Numbered from the stretch's first letter, positions 52,796-62,835 are shown. The stretch: 64,000 nt of DNA from Pseudobutyrivibrio sp. UBA3626 (GCA_002373675.1 DFLF01000008.1:273423-337422), one strand, 5' to 3'. The notes: a model not told the origin generated them from the sequence alone. Numbers and translations: made by a program.

Positions 52796-53671
52796 TTACT
52801 CAAATAATTTATCAACATATTCATCTACATCAAATTCTTTAAGGTCATCTACGCCTTCACCATAGCCAATGTATTTGACTGGAATTCCCAGTTCAGATTG
52901 AATTGCAATTGCAATACCACCTTTAGCTGTACCATCCATCTTCGTAAGAATAACACCATTTACATCTGTAGCTTCTGCAAATTCTTTTGCCTGTAATAGA
53001 GCATTTTGACCAGTGGTTGCATCAAGAACAACTAATGTCTCTTTATTAGCATCAGCATATTCTTTATCAACGATTCTATTAATCTTCTTAAGCTCTTCCA
53101 TTAAGTTCTTCTTATTATGAAGTCTTCCTGCAGTATCTACCAGAAGAACATCAACATTTCTTGACTTAGAAGCTTTAAGTGCATCAAATACAACTGACGA
53201 AGGATCAGAGCCTTCACTACCGCCTATCAGCTCTACTCCGGCTCTACTTGCCCATTCTTCTAATTGTTCTCTTGCCGCAGCACGAAATGTATCAGCAGCA
53301 CACATAAGAACTTTCTTACCATTCTTCTTATATTTAGTTGCAAGTTTTCCAATAGATGTAGTCTTACCTACACCATTTACACCTACAATAAGACAAACCA
53401 CATTATTATTCAAGAAATCATAAGAGTCATCAGATTTTTTCATCCGCTCTTTAATTATCTCTTTAAGAAGATTATTACATTCTTCCGGTTTTTTTATCTT
53501 TTCTTTAAATGCAGTATTCTTAAGTTCATGAAGTATAGACTCAGTAGCATATACACCTAAGTCGCCCATGATAAGCATTTCTTCTAATTCCTCATAGAAA
53601 TCCTCATCAATTTCAGAGAAACCAGAGAATAGACCATTCATAAATTTTGAGAAAAAACCTTGTTCAGCCAT
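52796..53671 (-). CDS. ftsY: Signal recognition particle receptor FtsY
   Basis: SRP receptor GTPase. 291 residues, NG domain only: GVNGVGKTTSIGKLATKYK, AADTFRAAAREQLEEWA, DTAGRLHNKKNLMEEL, TKMDGTAKGGIAIAI. The acidic A domain of E. coli FtsY is absent, as usual in Firmicutes. It follows smc by 21 bp. Confidence 0.96.
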   Translation of the reverse strand: MAEQGFFSKFMNGLFSGFSEIDEDFYEELEEMLIMGDLGVYATESILHELKNTAFKEKIKKPEECNNLLKEIIKERMKKSDDSYDFLNNNVVCLIVGVNGVGKTTSIGKLATKYKKNGKKVLMCAADTFRAAAREQLEEWASRAGVELIGGSEGSDPSSVVFDALKASKSRNVDVLLVDTAGRLHNKKNLMEELKKINRIVDKEYADANKETLVVLDATTGQNALLQAKEFAEATDVNGVILTKMDGTAKGGIAIAIQSELGIPVKYIGYGEGVDDLKEFDVDEYVDKLFE

Positions 53672-53692
53672 ATATTCACACTTTCATATATT

Positions 53693-56600
53693 TTATTCAT
53701 CCAAATCATTTTCAATAAGATTAACAGATACAAGCGTAGATACACCCTTCTCCTGCATTGTTATACCATACAATCTATCAGCAGCATTCATTGTTCCTCG
53801 TCTATGAGTAATAATAATAAACTGTGTATTCTTAGTAAGCTTATGCAGATACTTGGCGAATCTTCCTACATTAGAATCATCAAGCGCCGCCTCTATCTCG
53901 TCAAGAAGACAGAATGGAGAAGGCTTAAGATTCTGAATTGCAAATAAAAGTGCAATTGCAGTTAACGACTTTTCTCCACCAGACAGCTGCATCATATTCT
54001 GTAATTTCTTACCTGGTGGTTGAGCAATAATCTTAATTCCTGTCTCTAAAATATCCTCGCCTTCCATTAATTCTAAGGTACCTTTACCACCACCGAATAA
54101 TTCTTTAAACGCTTTATTGAACTCAACCTGAATATCAGCAAATCCCTTTGTGAATTGTTCTTTCATTCCTTCGTCAAGTTCATCAATGATTCTCACAAGA
54201 TCTTCTTCTGCTTCTACCAAATCGTCATGCTGACCCTTAAGGAAATTATATCTCTCACTAACTTCTTTGTATTCCTCAATGGCATTAACATTAACATTTC
54301 CCATTGAACGAATCTCATCCTTTATAGTCTTAATACCGGATTTGATATCAGAAAGATTATTAAGACCTTCATCACGAAGGGACATTGCATTATGCTTTGT
54401 AAGTTCATATTCATCCCACATATAATTATTCTGGTATTCAAGAGTTTCAGTAAGTTTCTCTCTCTGGGATTCTAACTTAACTAATTCTTTATCAATATTG
54501 GCAAGCCGTTCTGATACATCTTTAATCTTATCAAAGAAAGTCTTATGTTCATTATTCATAGACTCCTTCTTTGCAATCTGTTCTTTTAATTCTTCTTCAA
54601 GAAGTGCAAAGTCTTTATCTGCAGAACCAATTGTAGCTTTAATATCATCAATATCTTGTTGTTTTTGCTTAGCCTCTTCTATAGCATTCTTAGTCTGTTC
54701 ATCTAAGGAAACAAGGTCATTATTAAGCTTATTAATATCCGCCTCAAGTCTGTTAATATTCTCATCAACAAAACCAACCTTCTGTCTTGCATTAGCTTCC
54801 TCAATCTGAGCCTCAGACAGATTACGTGTTGCTGATGTCTCCATATAGGTCTGCTCATCTAACTTTTCTTGAAGTTCTTTGATATTATTATTAAGTTCTT
54901 CTTCTTTAGAAATAGAATCTTCTAATTCTTTAGCAATTTCTTTCTTCTCAGCTTCAATGTTATTAATTTCATTTTCAATTTCATCATTTTCATTTTGAAG
55001 CGAATCATATGCTTTCTTCGCCTGACTCTTCAAGTCATTAACTCTGTCAAGATTAATCCTAGCGGTATTTAATCTAATCGAAGCTTCATTAATGCTTTCC
55101 TGATGTTCGTTAATATCATCTTTTAATAACGCACGTGCAGTATCAAGATCTTCTATCTTCTTCTTACTATCAACAATCTGCTCACGAATTAATGATAATT
55201 CTTTCTCCAACTCTTCAATCTCACGATTTCTACCAATGAGATTAGAATTATTCTTGAAGTGACCACCTGATATTGCACCACCGGGGCTAAGATATTCTCC
55301 TTCTAATGTAACAATATGAAGGGAATAATTATTATTCTTTGCAACTTTAATCGCATTATCAATTGTATCAACAACAACAACTCTACCAAGCAAATATGAT
55401 ACAACATCAATATATTTCTTATCACATTTTACAAGATTATTAGCAAGACCTATTACGCCTTTTTCCTTTAAGCAATCTTCTGACTTTAAACCTCTTCCTT
55501 TGACAGATGTAAGAGGGAGAAATGTTGCTCTTCCATATCTGTTTTTCTTAAGGAACTCCACCATTTCTTTTGCGGAAGATTCATCCTTGGTTACAATATT
55601 CTGGATATTGCCGCCAAGAGCTGTCTCAATTGCAATCTCATATTCTTTGTCAGTAGAGATAATATCAGAGACTACACCGATAATTCCTTTATTATTATCC
55701 CTCTGCTCCATTACCTTCTTAATGGAATTATTATATCCGTCATATCTTTCGGAAATGTTTCTTAGAGATTCAAGTTTTGATTCCTTCTTATTATAGGTAG
55801 CATTCAGTTCATCTAATTTGCCAAATTCTTCTTTCTTCCTTATTACAAAGTTGGCGTCCTTAGATTTAAGTTCTTTCTCAACATCCTGCAATTTAATAAG
55901 ATTTTCATTTGATTCTTCATATTCTTTATTACATTTAACGCATTGATCTTCTAAGTCACTATCCTGTGTCTTCCTAGTAACAATTCTTTGTGTAAGTTCA
56001 GCTTTTCTAATATTAGTCTGTTCAAATAATGTCTTGTTACGCTGCTCTTTAGACTTAATATTGGCTCTCAAATCAAGGAGCTTCATTATATCATTTTTGT
56101 CTTTTTCAATGCCTTCATTGCATGACTTGATTACTTCTTCAAGATTATTATAATATTCCTTAACAGAAGTAAGTCTCTTAACACATTCTTCAAGTAATTT
56201 ATCAAGTTCTATCTTGTCTTTTTGATATTTTTCTCTTTCAGTGGACTTGTTATTTAATTCTTCTTTAATCTCTTCGCGTCTGGAATCAACATTTTCAGAC
56301 AGTTTATTAGCAGAATTAATCTGTTCTTCAAGAATTCCAATCTGCTTCTCAAGATTGCCTTTAATCTGACTGTTATTACTTTGCTTAGCACGAATCTTTT
56401 CAATTGTCTCTTCGCACTTTTCAATTTCCTCTTCAATAGATGCATATTGATTCTTGATGTTCTCTTCTTCTGTAGCAGCATCCTTCTTCTCGTCTTCAGC
56501 AATCTTAGCATTCTTCTCTAATTTACTGAGTTCTAAGTCAATTCTCTCTATCTCAAGAAGGAACATATTAACATCTAATTTCTTAAGTTCATCTTTCTTC

Positions 56601-57250
56601 TTAAGGTATTCTTTAGCTGTCTCAGATTGTTTTTCTAGCGGGCCGACCTGTCTCTCTAATTCAGATAGAATGTCATTAACTCTTACAAGGTTTTCCCTTT
56701 CTGTATCAAGCTGCTTACAGGCAGCAATTTTACGCTTCTTATATTTTACAATACCTACAGCCTCATCAAAGAGTTCTCTCTTTTCCTCTGGTTTGCCTGA
56801 CAGTATCTTTTCAATCTGTCCCTGGCCAATAATCGAATATCCTTCTTTACCAATACCAGTATCATAGAAAAGTTCATTGACATCCTTAAGACGACAAGGC
56901 GTACCATTAAGGAGATATTCACTTTCCCCGGAACGATATACTCTTCTTGCAATTGTAACTTCTTCATAATCAACCGGAAGCAAATGATCAGAATTGTCCA
57001 TTGTAATAGCTACATATGCATAACTGAGTGGCTTTCTATTCTCAGTACCAGCAAAAATAACATCCTGCATAGAGGCACCACGAAGTTGCTTGGCAGACTG
57101 CTCTCCAAGCACCCATCTAACAGCATCTGAAACGTTAGATTTACCAGAGCCATTAGGACCTACTATACCAGTTATTCCATTATGAAAATCGAATTTCATC
57201 TTATGAGCAAATGACTTAAAGCCATTCATCTCAATACTTTTTAAATACAT
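53693..57250 (-). CDS. smc: Chromosome segregation ATPase SMC
   Basis: Condensin ATPase. 1185 residues: N-terminal Walker A GIVGPNGSGKSNVSDAV, long coiled coil, hinge (about 500-680; GIVGVVSD-type and SPGGAISGGHF), second coiled coil, then the C-terminal signature LSGGEKSLTAIAL and Walker B CLLDEIEAALDDSN. It pairs with ScpA and ScpB at 35.7-37 kb. The start overlaps rnc by 10 bp. Confidence 0.97.
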   Translation of the reverse strand: MYLKSIEMNGFKSFAHKMKFDFHNGITGIVGPNGSGKSNVSDAVRWVLGEQSAKQLRGASMQDVIFAGTENRKPLSYAYVAITMDNSDHLLPVDYEEVTIARRVYRSGESEYLLNGTPCRLKDVNELFYDTGIGKEGYSIIGQGQIEKILSGKPEEKRELFDEAVGIVKYKKRKIAACKQLDTERENLVRVNDILSELERQVGPLEKQSETAKEYLKKKDELKKLDVNMFLLEIERIDLELSKLEKNAKIAEDEKKDAATEEENIKNQYASIEEEIEKCEETIEKIRAKQSNNSQIKGNLEKQIGILEEQINSANKLSENVDSRREEIKEELNNKSTEREKYQKDKIELDKLLEECVKRLTSVKEYYNNLEEVIKSCNEGIEKDKNDIMKLLDLRANIKSKEQRNKTLFEQTNIRKAELTQRIVTRKTQDSDLEDQCVKCNKEYEESNENLIKLQDVEKELKSKDANFVIRKKEEFGKLDELNATYNKKESKLESLRNISERYDGYNNSIKKVMEQRDNNKGIIGVVSDIISTDKEYEIAIETALGGNIQNIVTKDESSAKEMVEFLKKNRYGRATFLPLTSVKGRGLKSEDCLKEKGVIGLANNLVKCDKKYIDVVSYLLGRVVVVDTIDNAIKVAKNNNYSLHIVTLEGEYLSPGGAISGGHFKNNSNLIGRNREIEELEKELSLIREQIVDSKKKIEDLDTARALLKDDINEHQESINEASIRLNTARINLDRVNDLKSQAKKAYDSLQNENDEIENEINNIEAEKKEIAKELEDSISKEEELNNNIKELQEKLDEQTYMETSATRNLSEAQIEEANARQKVGFVDENINRLEADINKLNNDLVSLDEQTKNAIEEAKQKQQDIDDIKATIGSADKDFALLEEELKEQIAKKESMNNEHKTFFDKIKDVSERLANIDKELVKLESQREKLTETLEYQNNYMWDEYELTKHNAMSLRDEGLNNLSDIKSGIKTIKDEIRSMGNVNVNAIEEYKEVSERYNFLKGQHDDLVEAEEDLVRIIDELDEGMKEQFTKGFADIQVEFNKAFKELFGGGKGTLELMEGEDILETGIKIIAQPPGKKLQNMMQLSGGEKSLTAIALLFAIQNLKPSPFCLLDEIEAALDDSNVGRFAKYLHKLTKNTQFIIITHRRGTMNAADRLYGITMQEKGVSTLVSVNLIENDLDE

Positions 57251-57936
57251 ATATTTCCCTCTTTAATATTAAGTAACGCCTGATAAGCTGCTTCCTGTTC
57301 AGCAGCTTTTTTTGTATGGCCAGTACCCTGTCCTAATACTTTATCATGATATTTAACAGCACTTTCAAATGTCTTATCATGAGCAGGTCCTTCTTCTGCA
57401 ATTAAAATGTATTCCACATTACCATCATGTTTTGCCTGAATAACTTCTTGCAGATTAGTCTTGCAGTCATGAAACAATGTCTTGTTATCAATATCTGTAA
57501 GAATATATTTCATAATAAATTCAGAAGCCTTATCCATTCCACCATCAAGATATATAGCACCAATTAGTGCTTCTAAAGCATCACTTAGAATAGACTTTCT
57601 CTTTCTTCCGCCGCATTTATCTTCACCGTGGGCAAGAAGAATATATTTGCCAAGATCAATTTCTTTCGTGCAATAAGCTAATGTGGGCTCGCACACAAGG
57701 CTTGCTCTTAATTTCGTTAGATCTCCTTCTGAATAATCAGGATAATTCAAATACAAAAACCTACTAGTTACTATTTCTAGTACAGCGTCCCCAAGAAACT
57801 CAAGACGTTCATTGTCGTTTAGCTTTCCCATATGCATTTCGTTAGCATATGAACTGTGTGTTAAAGCTTTAACAATAAGGCTTTTGTCTTTGAACTTATA
57901 ATCAATTACTGATTGTAATTCTTCAACGCTTGCCAT
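57241..57936 (-). CDS. rnc: Ribonuclease III
   Basis: Double-strand-specific RNase. Catalytic helix LNDNERLEFLGDAVLEIVTSR with the acidic residues, RKSILSDALEALIGAIYLDGG, and a C-terminal dsRNA-binding domain (KTNLQEVIQAKHDGNVEY to the end). The ATG at 57936 has AAAGGA before it; the earlier ATG at 57951 does not. 231 residues. Confidence 0.96.
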   Translation of the reverse strand: MASVEELQSVIDYKFKDKSLIVKALTHSSYANEMHMGKLNDNERLEFLGDAVLEIVTSRFLYLNYPDYSEGDLTKLRASLVCEPTLAYCTKEIDLGKYILLAHGEDKCGGRKRKSILSDALEALIGAIYLDGGMDKASEFIMKYILTDIDNKTLFHDCKTNLQEVIQAKHDGNVEYILIAEEGPAHDKTFESAVKYHDKVLGQGTGHTKKAAEQEAAYQALLNIKEGNICI

Positions 57937-57977
57937 TATATTTCCTTTCAAATGAGTAATCCATGCTATAAACCATG

Positions 57978-58005
57978 AAAAAGCCCTTATATAAATAAGG
58001 GCTTT
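57978..58005 (-). terminator. Rho-independent terminator after acpP
   Basis: Stem AAAGCCCTTAT/ATAAGGGCTTT with a 4-nt loop and TTTTTC on the minus strand, between acpP and rnc. Confidence 0.88.
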
Positions 58006-58028
58006 ACCAATCTCTATTCATACATCCT

Positions 58029-58256
58029 TTACTTTGTAGCTTTGATTAATTCTACAGCATCACCAACTGTGACAATGGATTCAGCCTTCTCTGCATCAAC
58101 TTCAATCTTAAGTTCATCTTCGATTCCCATAATAATTTGAAATACATCAAGAGAATCAGCACCAAGATCATCAATAAATGTTGTCTCCATTGTGATTTCT
58201 GCCTCATCAACGCTAAGTACGTCAGCAATAACCTTCTTTAATACATCAAATTCCAT
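58029..58256 (-). CDS. acpP: Acyl carrier protein
   Basis: 75 residues with the phosphopantetheine site DDLGADSLDVFQIIMGIEDE (Ser in DSLD). Acyl carrier for fatty acid synthesis. Between plsX and rnc, the common Firmicute order. Confidence 0.97.
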   Translation of the reverse strand: MEFDVLKKVIADVLSVDEAEITMETTFIDDLGADSLDVFQIIMGIEDELKIEVDAEKAESIVTVGDAVELIKATK

Positions 58257-58270
58257 AACAAATCTCCTTT

Positions 58271-59293
58271 CTAGTCATTCTTGGTAGAATCATCTACAAT
58301 TGATTCACGAACTTTATTTGCAATATCCTGCTCTTTAAAAGCAACACATTGAATAATGGAATTTTTGACTTCAACATTAGAAGCACTACCATGTGTCTTC
58401 ACTACCAAACCTTCAAGGCCAAGAAGTGGCGCTCCACCATATGTAGATGAGTCAAATGATTTGAGAGTCTTCTTAAGAGCAGGCTTAGCAAGTAATGCTC
58501 CTATCTTACTCTTAGTTGTACTCATAAGACCATCTTTAATAACAGATATAAGTGTACCTGCAAGTCCTTCATAAAGCTTTAATATAACATTTCCAACAAA
58601 AGCTTCGCAGACAATTACATCACACACGCCTTCTGGTATATCACGTGACTCAACGCTTCCAATAAAATTGATATCTGTACACTCTTTAAGTAGTGGAAAT
58701 GTCTCTTTAACAAGTGCATTACCCTTCTCTTCTTCGGCACCAATGTTAACGATACCAACTCTAGGATTCTTTATCCCTACAACTTTCTCCATATACATAG
58801 ATCCAAGTCTTGCAAATTGAACTAATTGGTCTGCTCTGGCATCCACATTTGCACCGCAGTCAAGAAGAAGTGACACTCCACTTTTCGTAGGAATAAGGGG
58901 CGCAAAAGGTGCTCTCTTAATGCCTTTAATTCTACCTACAATAGTCTGTCCGCCAACAAGAACAGCTCCTGAATTACCTGCTGTAACGAAAGCGTCTGCT
59001 TTCTTATCTTTTACAAGTTTCATTCCAAGAACCATAGAAGAATCCTTCTTCTTCTTAATTGCATTAACAGGCGGCTCTGCCATCTCTATCTCTTCAGTTG
59101 CATTAACAACTTCAATCTTTTCTTTGTTATATGTGTACTTCTCTAGCTCCTCATTAATAGCTTCTGATCTTCCAACAAGAAAAACCTTAATATCATCTCT
59201 CTCATTAATAGCTTCTATTGCTCCCTGTACAATCATAGAAGGCGCATTATCGCCACCCATTGCATCCAGAGCAACTCTTGTAATATCACTCAT
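58271..59293 (-). CDS. plsX: Phosphate acyltransferase PlsX
   Basis: Makes acyl-phosphate from acyl-ACP for phospholipid synthesis. Core stretches VALDAMGGDNAPSMIVQGAI, AFVTAGNSGAVLVGGQTIVGRIKG, LLDCGANVDARADQLVQFA, GAPLLGLEGLVVKTHGSA. The longest frame starts at 59374, but ATG 59293 with GGAGG 5 nt ahead gives the normal start (340 residues). A promoter at 59330-59358 lies between it and the rpmF terminator. Confidence 0.96.
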   Translation of the reverse strand: MSDITRVALDAMGGDNAPSMIVQGAIEAINERDDIKVFLVGRSEAINEELEKYTYNKEKIEVVNATEEIEMAEPPVNAIKKKKDSSMVLGMKLVKDKKADAFVTAGNSGAVLVGGQTIVGRIKGIKRAPFAPLIPTKSGVSLLLDCGANVDARADQLVQFARLGSMYMEKVVGIKNPRVGIVNIGAEEEKGNALVKETFPLLKECTDINFIGSVESRDIPEGVCDVIVCEAFVGNVILKLYEGLAGTLISVIKDGLMSTTKSKIGALLAKPALKKTLKSFDSSTYGGAPLLGLEGLVVKTHGSASNVEVKNSIIQCVAFKEQDIANKVRESIVDDSTKND

Positions 59294-59329
59294 CTCATCC
59301 TCCAAATAAAATAAGATTTGACAATGAAA

Positions 59330-59358
59330 AATATACACTATATCGAGTATAAAATCAA
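59330..59358 (-). promoter_or_regulatory. plsX promoter
   Basis: TTGATT (59353-59358), 17-bp spacer, TATATT (59330-59335) on the minus strand, placed immediately downstream of the rpmF terminator, so plsX-acpP can be transcribed independently. Confidence 0.65.
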
Positions 59359-59360
59359 GA

Positions 59361-59387
59361 AAAAAAGGACACACAAGTGTGTCCTTT
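59361..59387 (-). terminator. Rho-independent terminator after rpmF
   Basis: 11-bp stem AAAGGACACAC/GTGTGTCCTTT with a short loop and a T-run on the minus strand, about 10 bp after the rpmF stop. Confidence 0.88.
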
Positions 59388-59397
59388 CATATTAGTC

Positions 59398-59577
59398 TTA
59401 GTCTTGTGCAATAATCTCCTTTTTATTGTAAGAGCCACAATTCTTGCAAACTCTATGAGGAATCATAAGCTCACCACATTTGCTACAAGGCACTAATGTT
59501 GGGGCAGTCATCTTCCAGTTTGCTCTTCTTCTATCTCTTCTTCCTTTAGAAGATTTGTTCTTTGGACAAATTGACAT
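59398..59577 (-). CDS. rpmF: 50S ribosomal protein L32
   Basis: 59 residues read directly from the minus strand: MSICPKNKSSKGRRDRRRAN then WKMTAPTLV. A zinc-ribbon with CSKCGELMIPHRVCKNCG (four cysteines) follows. It follows the DUF177 gene yceD, the conserved yceD-rpmF pair. GGAGGTG lies ahead of the ATG. Confidence 0.96.
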   Translation of the reverse strand: MSICPKNKSSKGRRDRRRANWKMTAPTLVPCSKCGELMIPHRVCKNCGSYNKKEIIAQD

Positions 59578-59580
59578 TTG

Positions 59581-60102
59581 TTACACCTCCTTAAATTCTT
59601 TAAAAACATCTTGGAATTTAGCCATTCTTGGATCAATTACACTTTTGTCGCAATCACAAGGTGCTATGTTAAGATTTGCTCCACATTTCGGGCAAATACC
59701 TTCACAATCATGTCTGCATAAAACCTTAGATGGCCAATCTACCAAGATTTCATCGAATAAAAGTCTATCAACATCAAGCTTGCCCTCATTGATATATGTC
59801 ATCTCTCCATCATCTGATATTAACAAATCATCAGATATGCGAAGTGTCTTGTCAATAACAATATCAAAAGGCACATCTACATCAGTAAGACATCTGTCAC
59901 AAGGAATTGTAATATCTAACCCTGTATTACCTCTAATAGTAAGATTCTTACCGCCTTCGTTAACAATACTTAATTCGAATGGCTTACTGTTATTAATTGG
60001 AAAAGAACCATGCATATAATCAATACTATCTGACGAAAGAGAACATGCATACTGCTGAGTCTTATCTTTTGTCAAAATAATCTTAGAAATATCAATTATC
60101 AT
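59581..60102 (-). CDS. yceD: DUF177 protein (YceD), rRNA accumulation-type
   Basis: 173 residues, DUF177 family: FELSIVNEGGKNLTIRG, the cysteine pair in TIPCDRCLTDVDVPF, and a C-terminal zinc-like motif CRHDCEGICPKCGANLN. The family affects 23S rRNA accumulation in some organisms. Near-perfect promoter just upstream (60129-60157). Confidence 0.88.
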   Translation of the reverse strand: MIIDISKIILTKDKTQQYACSLSSDSIDYMHGSFPINNSKPFELSIVNEGGKNLTIRGNTGLDITIPCDRCLTDVDVPFDIVIDKTLRISDDLLISDDGEMTYINEGKLDVDRLLFDEILVDWPSKVLCRHDCEGICPKCGANLNIAPCDCDKSVIDPRMAKFQDVFKEFKEV

Positions 60103-60128
60103 GGCACACTCCTATCCACACTCAATCA

Positions 60129-60157
60129 ATTATACATAGATGGTAAGGTGTTGTCAA
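60129..60157 (-). promoter_or_regulatory. yceD-rpmF promoter
   Basis: TTGACA (60152-60157), 17-bp spacer, TATAAT (60129-60134) with an extended TG on the minus strand: a consensus sigma-A promoter. Confidence 0.82.
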
Positions 60158-60211
60158 GAAAATTTGTCTTAATCTTCCAAGGTCTAATTATTTAAAAGAC
60201 AGCGTAAATAC

Positions 60212-61147
60212 TTACTCAGCCAGTTTTCTTGTATATTCTTCCAATATCTCATTCCATTGCGCTGCAATATCACTGCTTCTTTTATCAGGCAGGCTGTAAT
60301 TATCATGAATATATTTTCCAATGTATCCGGTTGCTTTTATAGCACCGTATACGTTCAAGTGATCACCGCCGTCTCTCGTATCGGTAGTAAAATCAATCTT
60401 CAAATCATCACCCGGGAGATTCAAATCAACATATTCCACATTCATATCTGCCGCAAGATTGCACAATGCTTTATGTCTTGCGAAGTTATAGTTTTTCATG
60501 GAAGGAGCTGAATACAATAAAAGTTCCCCGCCGTTTTGTATGCATAATTCATTAATCTCTTGAATCGTCTCAATGTTATAGCTTACAATCTTATCTTCTT
60601 CGTCGTCTGGAATCATATAGTCCCTATTCTCTCCGGGCGCTATAGTATGACTGATTGTAAAGCCCTTGAAAAAACCACTTCTCCTATCCATAAAAGGCGC
60701 TTTCCAGTTTTCGTGATATTTTGTAACGGGAAATATACTGTTAATAGCTTTGGTTATTATATTATTTGCTTCATTATCTCTTGAATCATCTCTGTAAAGA
60801 ACATGTGTTTCAAGCAGTATCAGCTTAGGCTTTTGTGATGTAAGAATGGTGGAATACGCTTTCTTAACATCAGTAAGTTTTCCTCCCACCAGTCCAAAAT
60901 TATAACAGGCATATCCGTAGTCTCTCCACCACTCAAGAGGAGATATGCTTGAATAGCTAAGGCTGTCTCCAAGAACTATAATATCAAGAGTGTAATCTGC
61001 TTCTTTCGCAAGCCTTGTATCAACATCACTTTCCTTATCTATGTTGATATTCTTAGAAAGATATTTGGGGGAAAACACAAATCCCAAAGCAATAAGAATT
61101 ACTATTAAAATGACAAAAAACAATACTCCACTTAAAACTTTTTTCAT
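60212..61147 (-). CDS. SGNH/GDSL-like membrane-anchored protein partner of MBOAT
   Basis: 311 residues. One N-terminal helix (about 5-28) then an extracytoplasmic SGNH-type domain: block I IIVLGDSLSYSSISP with the nucleophile Ser, a glycine stretch NFGLVGGK, and the C-terminal DGGDHLNVYGAIKATGY with Asp and His. It resembles the DltD/AlgJ-like proteins that act with an MBOAT acyltransferase. Its gene follows the MBOAT gene by 12 bp. Confidence 0.78.
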   Translation of the reverse strand: MKKVLSGVLFFVILIVILIALGFVFSPKYLSKNINIDKESDVDTRLAKEADYTLDIIVLGDSLSYSSISPLEWWRDYGYACYNFGLVGGKLTDVKKAYSTILTSQKPKLILLETHVLYRDDSRDNEANNIITKAINSIFPVTKYHENWKAPFMDRRSGFFKGFTISHTIAPGENRDYMIPDDEEDKIVSYNIETIQEINELCIQNGGELLLYSAPSMKNYNFARHKALCNLAADMNVEYVDLNLPGDDLKIDFTTDTRDGGDHLNVYGAIKATGYIGKYIHDNYSLPDKRSSDIAAQWNEILEEYTRKLAE

Positions 61148-61159
61148 TAAATATATCCT

Positions 61160-62683
61160 CTAAAAATTAGCGTATATTAATTCAACGCTTCTGTATGCGT
61201 CACCATATGCTCCAAAGATAACAATCACGATAATTACAAAATAGTATATTGCCCACCTTGCTGCTCTTGGAAGAGAAGGTATACTCTCAAGAAAGTCGGG
61301 TCTTTTTTCTATTATTACATCTAATGCAAAAACTATTACAATGGATATTGCTCCCACTATAAAATCCTGAACAATAAGCCCCATATCTACTAGCTTGGCT
61401 CCCATAACATCGACACCGAAATCGGTTGTAAATATATTCGCGCAAAGCTTTATAAACTGCGATATGCTCTCGGCTCTAAAAAGCATTTCTCCCAGCACAA
61501 TAATAATCCATGTCCTTACAAGCCTTACAGCGCTAACAACAAATCCATCCTCCTTAAGGCGTACCTTCTTCCAAAATGACTTGCCTACAGGTTCAAATGC
61601 AATCTCAAGAACAAGTATCACAAAATAATACATGCCGTAAGCAATATATGTAATCTTAGGGCCGTGCCACAATCCGTTAATGAGCCATACGGGAAACAGC
61701 GCAATAGCCGATGTAACAATCTTGGTAAAATGTCTTCCTATCCTCTTTTTTGCAAATCTATTCCAAGTCTTAACAAGTCTTGAAGTTGTTACAGGATAGA
61801 ATACGTAAGTTTTAAGCCATACACCGAGAGTAATATGCCATCTTCTCCAAAACTCAGCAGCACTTTTTGCCATAAAAGGCTGTCTGAAATTCTCGGGTAA
61901 ACGTATGTTAAAAATCAGCGCCGAGCCAATAACAATATCTATTGTTCCAGAGAATTCCATATAAAGCTGCAGTGTTGTAATAATTGCACAGGCTATAACG
62001 ATAATACCCTTATAATTAGGATCAGTACCATAGAAATAATCCAACACAGCATTAAATCTGTCAGCTATCATCATTCGTTTGAAAAGTCCGAAGCCAATCC
62101 TTATTGCACCTAAGTTAAGACTCTTAGATGTTATGGGATTCCCCTCATACAGACTGTTCGCTACATCAGGGAATCTACAGATAGGCCCTTCCATTAATGT
62201 CGGAAAGAACAGCAAAAACAACGACAGCTTCATTATATTATGTTCTGCCGGAATCTTCTCCCAGTACACATCCAGCACATATCCCGTGGCCTGTAGGGTG
62301 TAGAATGATATTCCAATAGGAACTGCAAGACTTACTATATCAAAATCGTTGCCGCTAATCTTACCTATTATGCCAAATGCAAAATTAGAATATTTCAAAA
62401 CAGCAAGGATAGCAACGTCAATTAATATTCCTATTAGCATAATACATTTGCATATACTGTATTTATTTGTAGTATTCCTTACGTATTCAATTATTCTTGC
62501 CGAAGTGTATGTTACTGCAACAGTAAGTAAAGCCCAAAGTATCAGCCACTTACTAATCAAAACAAAAAATGTAACGCTTGATATTAGTAGCGTAATCCAT
62601 CGATACCTTTTGGGACACAGCTGATAAATTACAATTACAATCGGAAGAAATATAACCAAATACACATTAGTGTTATAAGCCAA
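61160..62683 (-). CDS. MBOAT family O-acyltransferase (AlgI/DltB/PatA-like)
   Basis: 507 residues with about 11 helices. Signature HITLGVWLKTYVFYPV, then the conserved NGLWHGPKITYIAYGMYYF whose His is catalytic. It transfers acyl groups across the membrane to a polymer such as peptidoglycan, teichoic acid or polysaccharide; the acceptor is not known here. The start codon is TTG (62683) with GGGGA upstream, giving MAYNTNVYLVIFLPI, a common family start. Paired with the SGNH protein. Confidence 0.9.
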   Translation of the reverse strand: MAYNTNVYLVIFLPIVIVIYQLCPKRYRWITLLISSVTFFVLISKWLILWALLTVAVTYTSARIIEYVRNTTNKYSICKCIMLIGILIDVAILAVLKYSNFAFGIIGKISGNDFDIVSLAVPIGISFYTLQATGYVLDVYWEKIPAEHNIMKLSLFLLFFPTLMEGPICRFPDVANSLYEGNPITSKSLNLGAIRIGFGLFKRMMIADRFNAVLDYFYGTDPNYKGIIVIACAIITTLQLYMEFSGTIDIVIGSALIFNIRLPENFRQPFMAKSAAEFWRRWHITLGVWLKTYVFYPVTTSRLVKTWNRFAKKRIGRHFTKIVTSAIALFPVWLINGLWHGPKITYIAYGMYYFVILVLEIAFEPVGKSFWKKVRLKEDGFVVSAVRLVRTWIIIVLGEMLFRAESISQFIKLCANIFTTDFGVDVMGAKLVDMGLIVQDFIVGAISIVIVFALDVIIEKRPDFLESIPSLPRAARWAIYYFVIIVIVIFGAYGDAYRSVELIYANF

Positions 62684-62758
62684 ATCTATATATTCCCCAC
62701 TTATCTGTATTAAATCATTAATATAAATATGCCTGGTTCTGGATTTTTCACATAATGA

Positions 62759-62802
62759 ATCCCTTTCAAAAACCGGAACAAGTCCAATATATTGAAAGGG
62801 AT
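62759..62802. repeat. Inverted repeat between ackA and the MBOAT gene
   Basis: A perfect 10-bp inverted repeat ATCCCTTTCA (62759-62768)/TGAAAGGGAT (62793-62802) with a 24-bp loop. No T-run follows on the minus strand, so it is a weak terminator candidate after ackA at best. Confidence 0.5.
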
Positions 62803-62835
62803 AATCATAGTAATTATTAATTACAGGTCAGATTA

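Noticed and set aside
52770..52796. T-box upstream of ilvA
   Set aside because: The gap between ftsY and ilvA is on the wrong side; the region 5' of ilvA is read as L20-operon and its own short leader, and no T-box core sequence was seen.
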